Assembly: GCA_039819065.1 (NCBI GenBank)
Contig: JBCBSS010000226.1
Coordinates: forward strand, 1-7,420
DNA from: JBCBSS01 sp039819065
Lineage (GTDB): Bacteria; Bacteroidota; Bacteroidia; Cytophagales; Cyclobacteriaceae
Length of the DNA: 7,420 bases
Direction of reading: 5' to 3'
Below, piece after piece: positions 6,005 through 7,420 of this stretch. Positions within the stretch are counted from its first letter, which is position 1; every line of letters starts with the position of its first letter. Both the position numbers and the translations under genes were made by a program. The notes beneath the pieces are model-generated. The model did no database searches, was not told where the DNA came from, and was given only the letters and a program-made list of their open reading frames with translations.

Positions 6005-6880
6005 TTAATTTTTGAAAGCTTTTTGCGCCCATTCTTCAAACTGAGGCAATGTCAACCCCAAAACCTTCCTAATTTCTTTGGTATTGGGGTTAAGCAACTC
6101 TTGTCCTCGCGTGTCCTGATATTCATAGAACTCAGCATAGTCTTTTGCAACGCTTTCACCTAGAATGGGGGTGAGAAAGCCAGCCAGTTGATCATGAGTT
6201 ATGGGGGCATACCGAAGGTTTTTGTTAATTACCTGGCCGAGCCTTTCAGCAAGGTCATAGCCCGTTATTCCTTCGTTTCCTCCGATTCTATATAGCTTGC
6301 CTTCAAGTACATTGGAAAACAAAGCAGCGCTGGTAAAGTGAGCCAGATCTGACCAGGATAAGTAGTTTACCGGATAATTGGCTGGAATAGTTTGCGGAAT
6401 GACCCCGTCCGATTCAATCGTATGTCTGTAGGCGGTCGAGAAGTTTTCCAGGTATTCTGTAGCACTCAAGATTGGTGTTTTGGGAAGTTTGCTCAATGAT
6501 AGGTTTTTCATTTCCACCCTCGCATCCACACTAGGAACACCAACCTTTGCATCAGGAAGGGTACTACTGATCACAAAAACAGTATCGGGATAATCTGCAG
6601 CCAGAATGGCATCAACGCATCTGGAAGTAAGACTCACCATTTCCGATGGCGATATTTGTGCAGGAATTTGCAACAGTACCTTATCCACTTTTTCCATTTG
6701 AGGAGATAAAGATGCGATTGAATAGTCTGTTTCAAATGCTGTGAATCCTTTGCTCTGTAATTCCTTCAGTCTCTGTGCTGATCTAACCGGTGCTACGATT
6801 TGATGCCCTAAAGATGTCAGATGTGCTGCAATGGTTGCCCCCTGCATACCAGTTGCATTGAATAACATTATCTTTTCCAT
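6005..6880 (-). CDS. NmrA-like / atypical SDR NAD(P)-binding oxidoreductase
   Basis: The 291-aa cytoplasmic protein has an N-terminal Rossmann fold with the atypical-SDR dinucleotide motif NATGMQG (8-14, the usual first Gly being N8) and R33 after strand two, fitting NADP(H). The middle carries VFVISSTLPD, and the C-terminal half has the variable substrate domain seen in NmrA/QOR2-type proteins, with NYPVNYLSWSDLAHF and GKLYRIGGNEGITGYDLAERLG, typical of the segments that say where a new dinucleotide-dependent branch begins. The usual Tyr-x-x-x-Lys catalytic pair of classical SDRs is not seen, as is normal for this branch. Relatives are quinone reductases or redox sensors. It is divergent from the HxlR regulator across a shared 91-bp operator region, so it is almost certainly that regulator's target. 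It converges on the clpP operon. Confidence 0.88.
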   Translation of the reverse strand: MEKIMLFNATGMQGATIAAHLTSLGHQIVAPVRSAQRLKELQSKGFTAFETDYSIASLSPQMEKVDKVLLQIPAQISPSEMVSLTSRCVDAILAADYPDTVFVISSTLPDAKVGVPSVDARVEMKNLSLSKLPKTPILSATEYLENFSTAYRHTIESDGVIPQTIPANYPVNYLSWSDLAHFTSAALFSNVLEGKLYRIGGNEGITGYDLAERLGQVINKNLRYAPITHDQLAGFLTPILGESVAKDYAEFYEYQDTRGQELLNPNTKEIRKVLGLTLPQFEEWAQKAFKN

Positions 6881-6910
6881 AGTACTTTGATTGATTTGCC
6901 CAATGTTAGG

Positions 6911-6972
6911 TTATACTAGGTATAAAAAGTATAACAGTATACATTTGTATACCGGTATAAAAAAGTATACTA
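6911..6972. promoter_or_regulatory. Tandem GTATAC operator array shared by the divergent pair
   Basis: Hexamers of the form GTATAM start at 6920, 6929, 6937, 6947, 6955 and 6965, with TTATAC at 6911. From 6920 they form three tandem units of 17, 18 and 18 bp, each with two hexamers 8-10 bp apart. TTATAC-TAG-GTATAA (6911-6925) and TATACCGGTATA (6948-6959) are perfect palindromes. The array occupies two thirds of the spacer and covers the start region of the regulator gene. It is most likely where the HxlR dimer binds, perhaps cooperatively in several copies. Confidence 0.65.
6940..6947 (+). promoter_or_regulatory. Probable -7 box of the HxlR regulator promoter
   Basis: TACATTTG is a perfect match to the Bacteroidota TAnnTTTG box. 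It lies inside the operator array, 25 bp before the ATG at 6972, so transcription would begin around 6953. No TTG occurs at the expected upstream distance, so the promoter may be weak. Its position means that the regulator bound to the array would block it. Confidence 0.4.
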
Positions 6973-7340
6973 TGGAGGCTGACTTAAACAATACACACGC
7001 AGATCATAAGTCCGAAATCACCAAGAAGCTTTTGCCTGTGATGGATACCATGGAACTGCTCAGTGGGCGGTGGAGGATCATTATCATGACGGCCCTTTAT
7101 GTAGGTGGGGTGATGCGGTTCAATGAGCTCAGGAATAACATTCCTAGAATAACCGGTCGCGCATTATCGATGGATTTAAAGTTTCTTGAGGCGCATGATA
7201 TTGTTTCCAGGTCCATAAAGGACACCTCGCCAATAACGGTGGAATATCAACTGACAGATTATGGCAAGTCATTAGATCCGGTTTTTCGCTCTTTGACCGA
7301 ATGGGGTATTAAACACCGGAAAAGGATCATGAATAAGTAA
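6972..7340 (+). CDS. HxlR/DUF24-family winged-helix transcriptional regulator
   Basis: The 122-aa protein has the single winged-helix domain of the HxlR family: LLPVMDTMELLSGRW (20-34), the recognition region RFNELRNNIPRITGRALSMDLKFLE (49-73), the wing with VSRSIKDTSPITVEYQLTDYG (78-98), and the C-terminal dimer helix ending in LTEWGIKHRKR. I start it at the ATG at 6972. An upstream in-frame TTG at 6891 would put 27 odd residues across the operator array. The residue usually occupied by the conserved cysteine before PV is L21, and the whole protein has no cysteine, so a thiol switch is excluded. It probably represses itself and the divergent NmrA-like gene, releasing DNA when it binds a small molecule (for example a quinone or aldehyde); the ligand is unknown. 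Confidence 0.9.
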   Translation: MEADLNNTHADHKSEITKKLLPVMDTMELLSGRWRIIIMTALYVGGVMRFNELRNNIPRITGRALSMDLKFLEAHDIVSRSIKDTSPITVEYQLTDYGKSLDPVFRSLTEWGIKHRKRIMNK

Positions 7341-7381
7341 CTCAACGTGAATATCGGATAAGAAACTCAAAAAAACCTGTC

Positions 7382-7417
7382 TTTTCGAGTGTAACGAGAA
7401 ATCTTTCTCACTCAAAA
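7382..7417. repeat. REP-like palindromic intergenic element at the right edge
   Basis: TTTT-C-GAGTG (7382-7391) pairs with CACTCAAAA (7409-7417) with one bulged base, enclosing a second stem AGAAA/TTTCT (7397-7401 with 7404-7408). The wording, with CCTGTCnTTTCGAG...CGAGAAATCT, resembles dispersed intergenic elements I know from Bacteroidota genomes. It lies 41 bp past the HxlR stop and could act as a 3' end for that transcript, though the tail is not a T run. Confidence 0.4.
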
Positions 7418-7420
7418 TGC

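Noticed and set aside
6891..6971. TTG-initiated extension of the HxlR regulator
   Set aside because: It would translate the GTATAC array, includes the likely promoter box, and is not family-like.

Overview
The window looks like a piece of a Bacteroidota chromosome, most likely of the Cytophagales/Sphingobacteriales type. The reasons are a moderate-to-low GC content, start codons without a clear Shine-Dalgarno sequence but with A/T-rich leaders, promoter-like matches to the Bacteroidota pattern TTG-N17-20-TAnnTTTG, and protein families and short intergenic repeats typical of that phylum. No RNA gene, CRISPR array, transposase or prophage gene is visible.

Left part (1-4228): everything lies on the minus strand. 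In transcription order from right to left there is a GNAT acetyltransferase (3749-4228), a perfect 13-bp hairpin (3640-3669), the frameshifted C-terminal stump of an AraC-type regulator (3516-3636), an intact aldo/keto reductase (2483-3439), a two-TM protein of unknown function (1741-2271), and a secreted S41-family peptidase (101-1597). This looks like accessory chromosome that has suffered gene decay. The AraC stump sits just upstream of the reductase and next to a repeat that has a second, diverged copy at 55-86.

Middle part (4515-5948, plus strand): a compact three-gene operon encodes an ECF-type sigma factor, an 89-aa soluble protein resembling the cytoplasmic part of a Bacteroidota anti-sigma factor, and a full-length ClpP-type serine protease. 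The first two genes overlap by 20 bp and the second and third are 2 bp apart. A hairpin with a T run follows. The layout suggests a membrane-independent sigma switch in which a dedicated ClpP paralog could remove the small regulator or the sigma factor. This is the most interesting system in the window; the mechanism is inference.

Right part (6005-7340): an NmrA-like NAD(P)-binding protein (minus) and an HxlR/DUF24 regulator (plus) are divergently transcribed across a 91-bp spacer. The spacer holds seven GTATAC-like hexamers, arranged largely as three tandem ~18-bp units that overlap the regulator's promoter. This is a regulator/oxidoreductase pair of a known style, but the regulator has no cysteine at all, so the thiol redox switch known from several DUF24 proteins cannot apply. 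The last ~50 bp hold a palindromic element resembling REP-like intergenic repeats of Bacteroidota.
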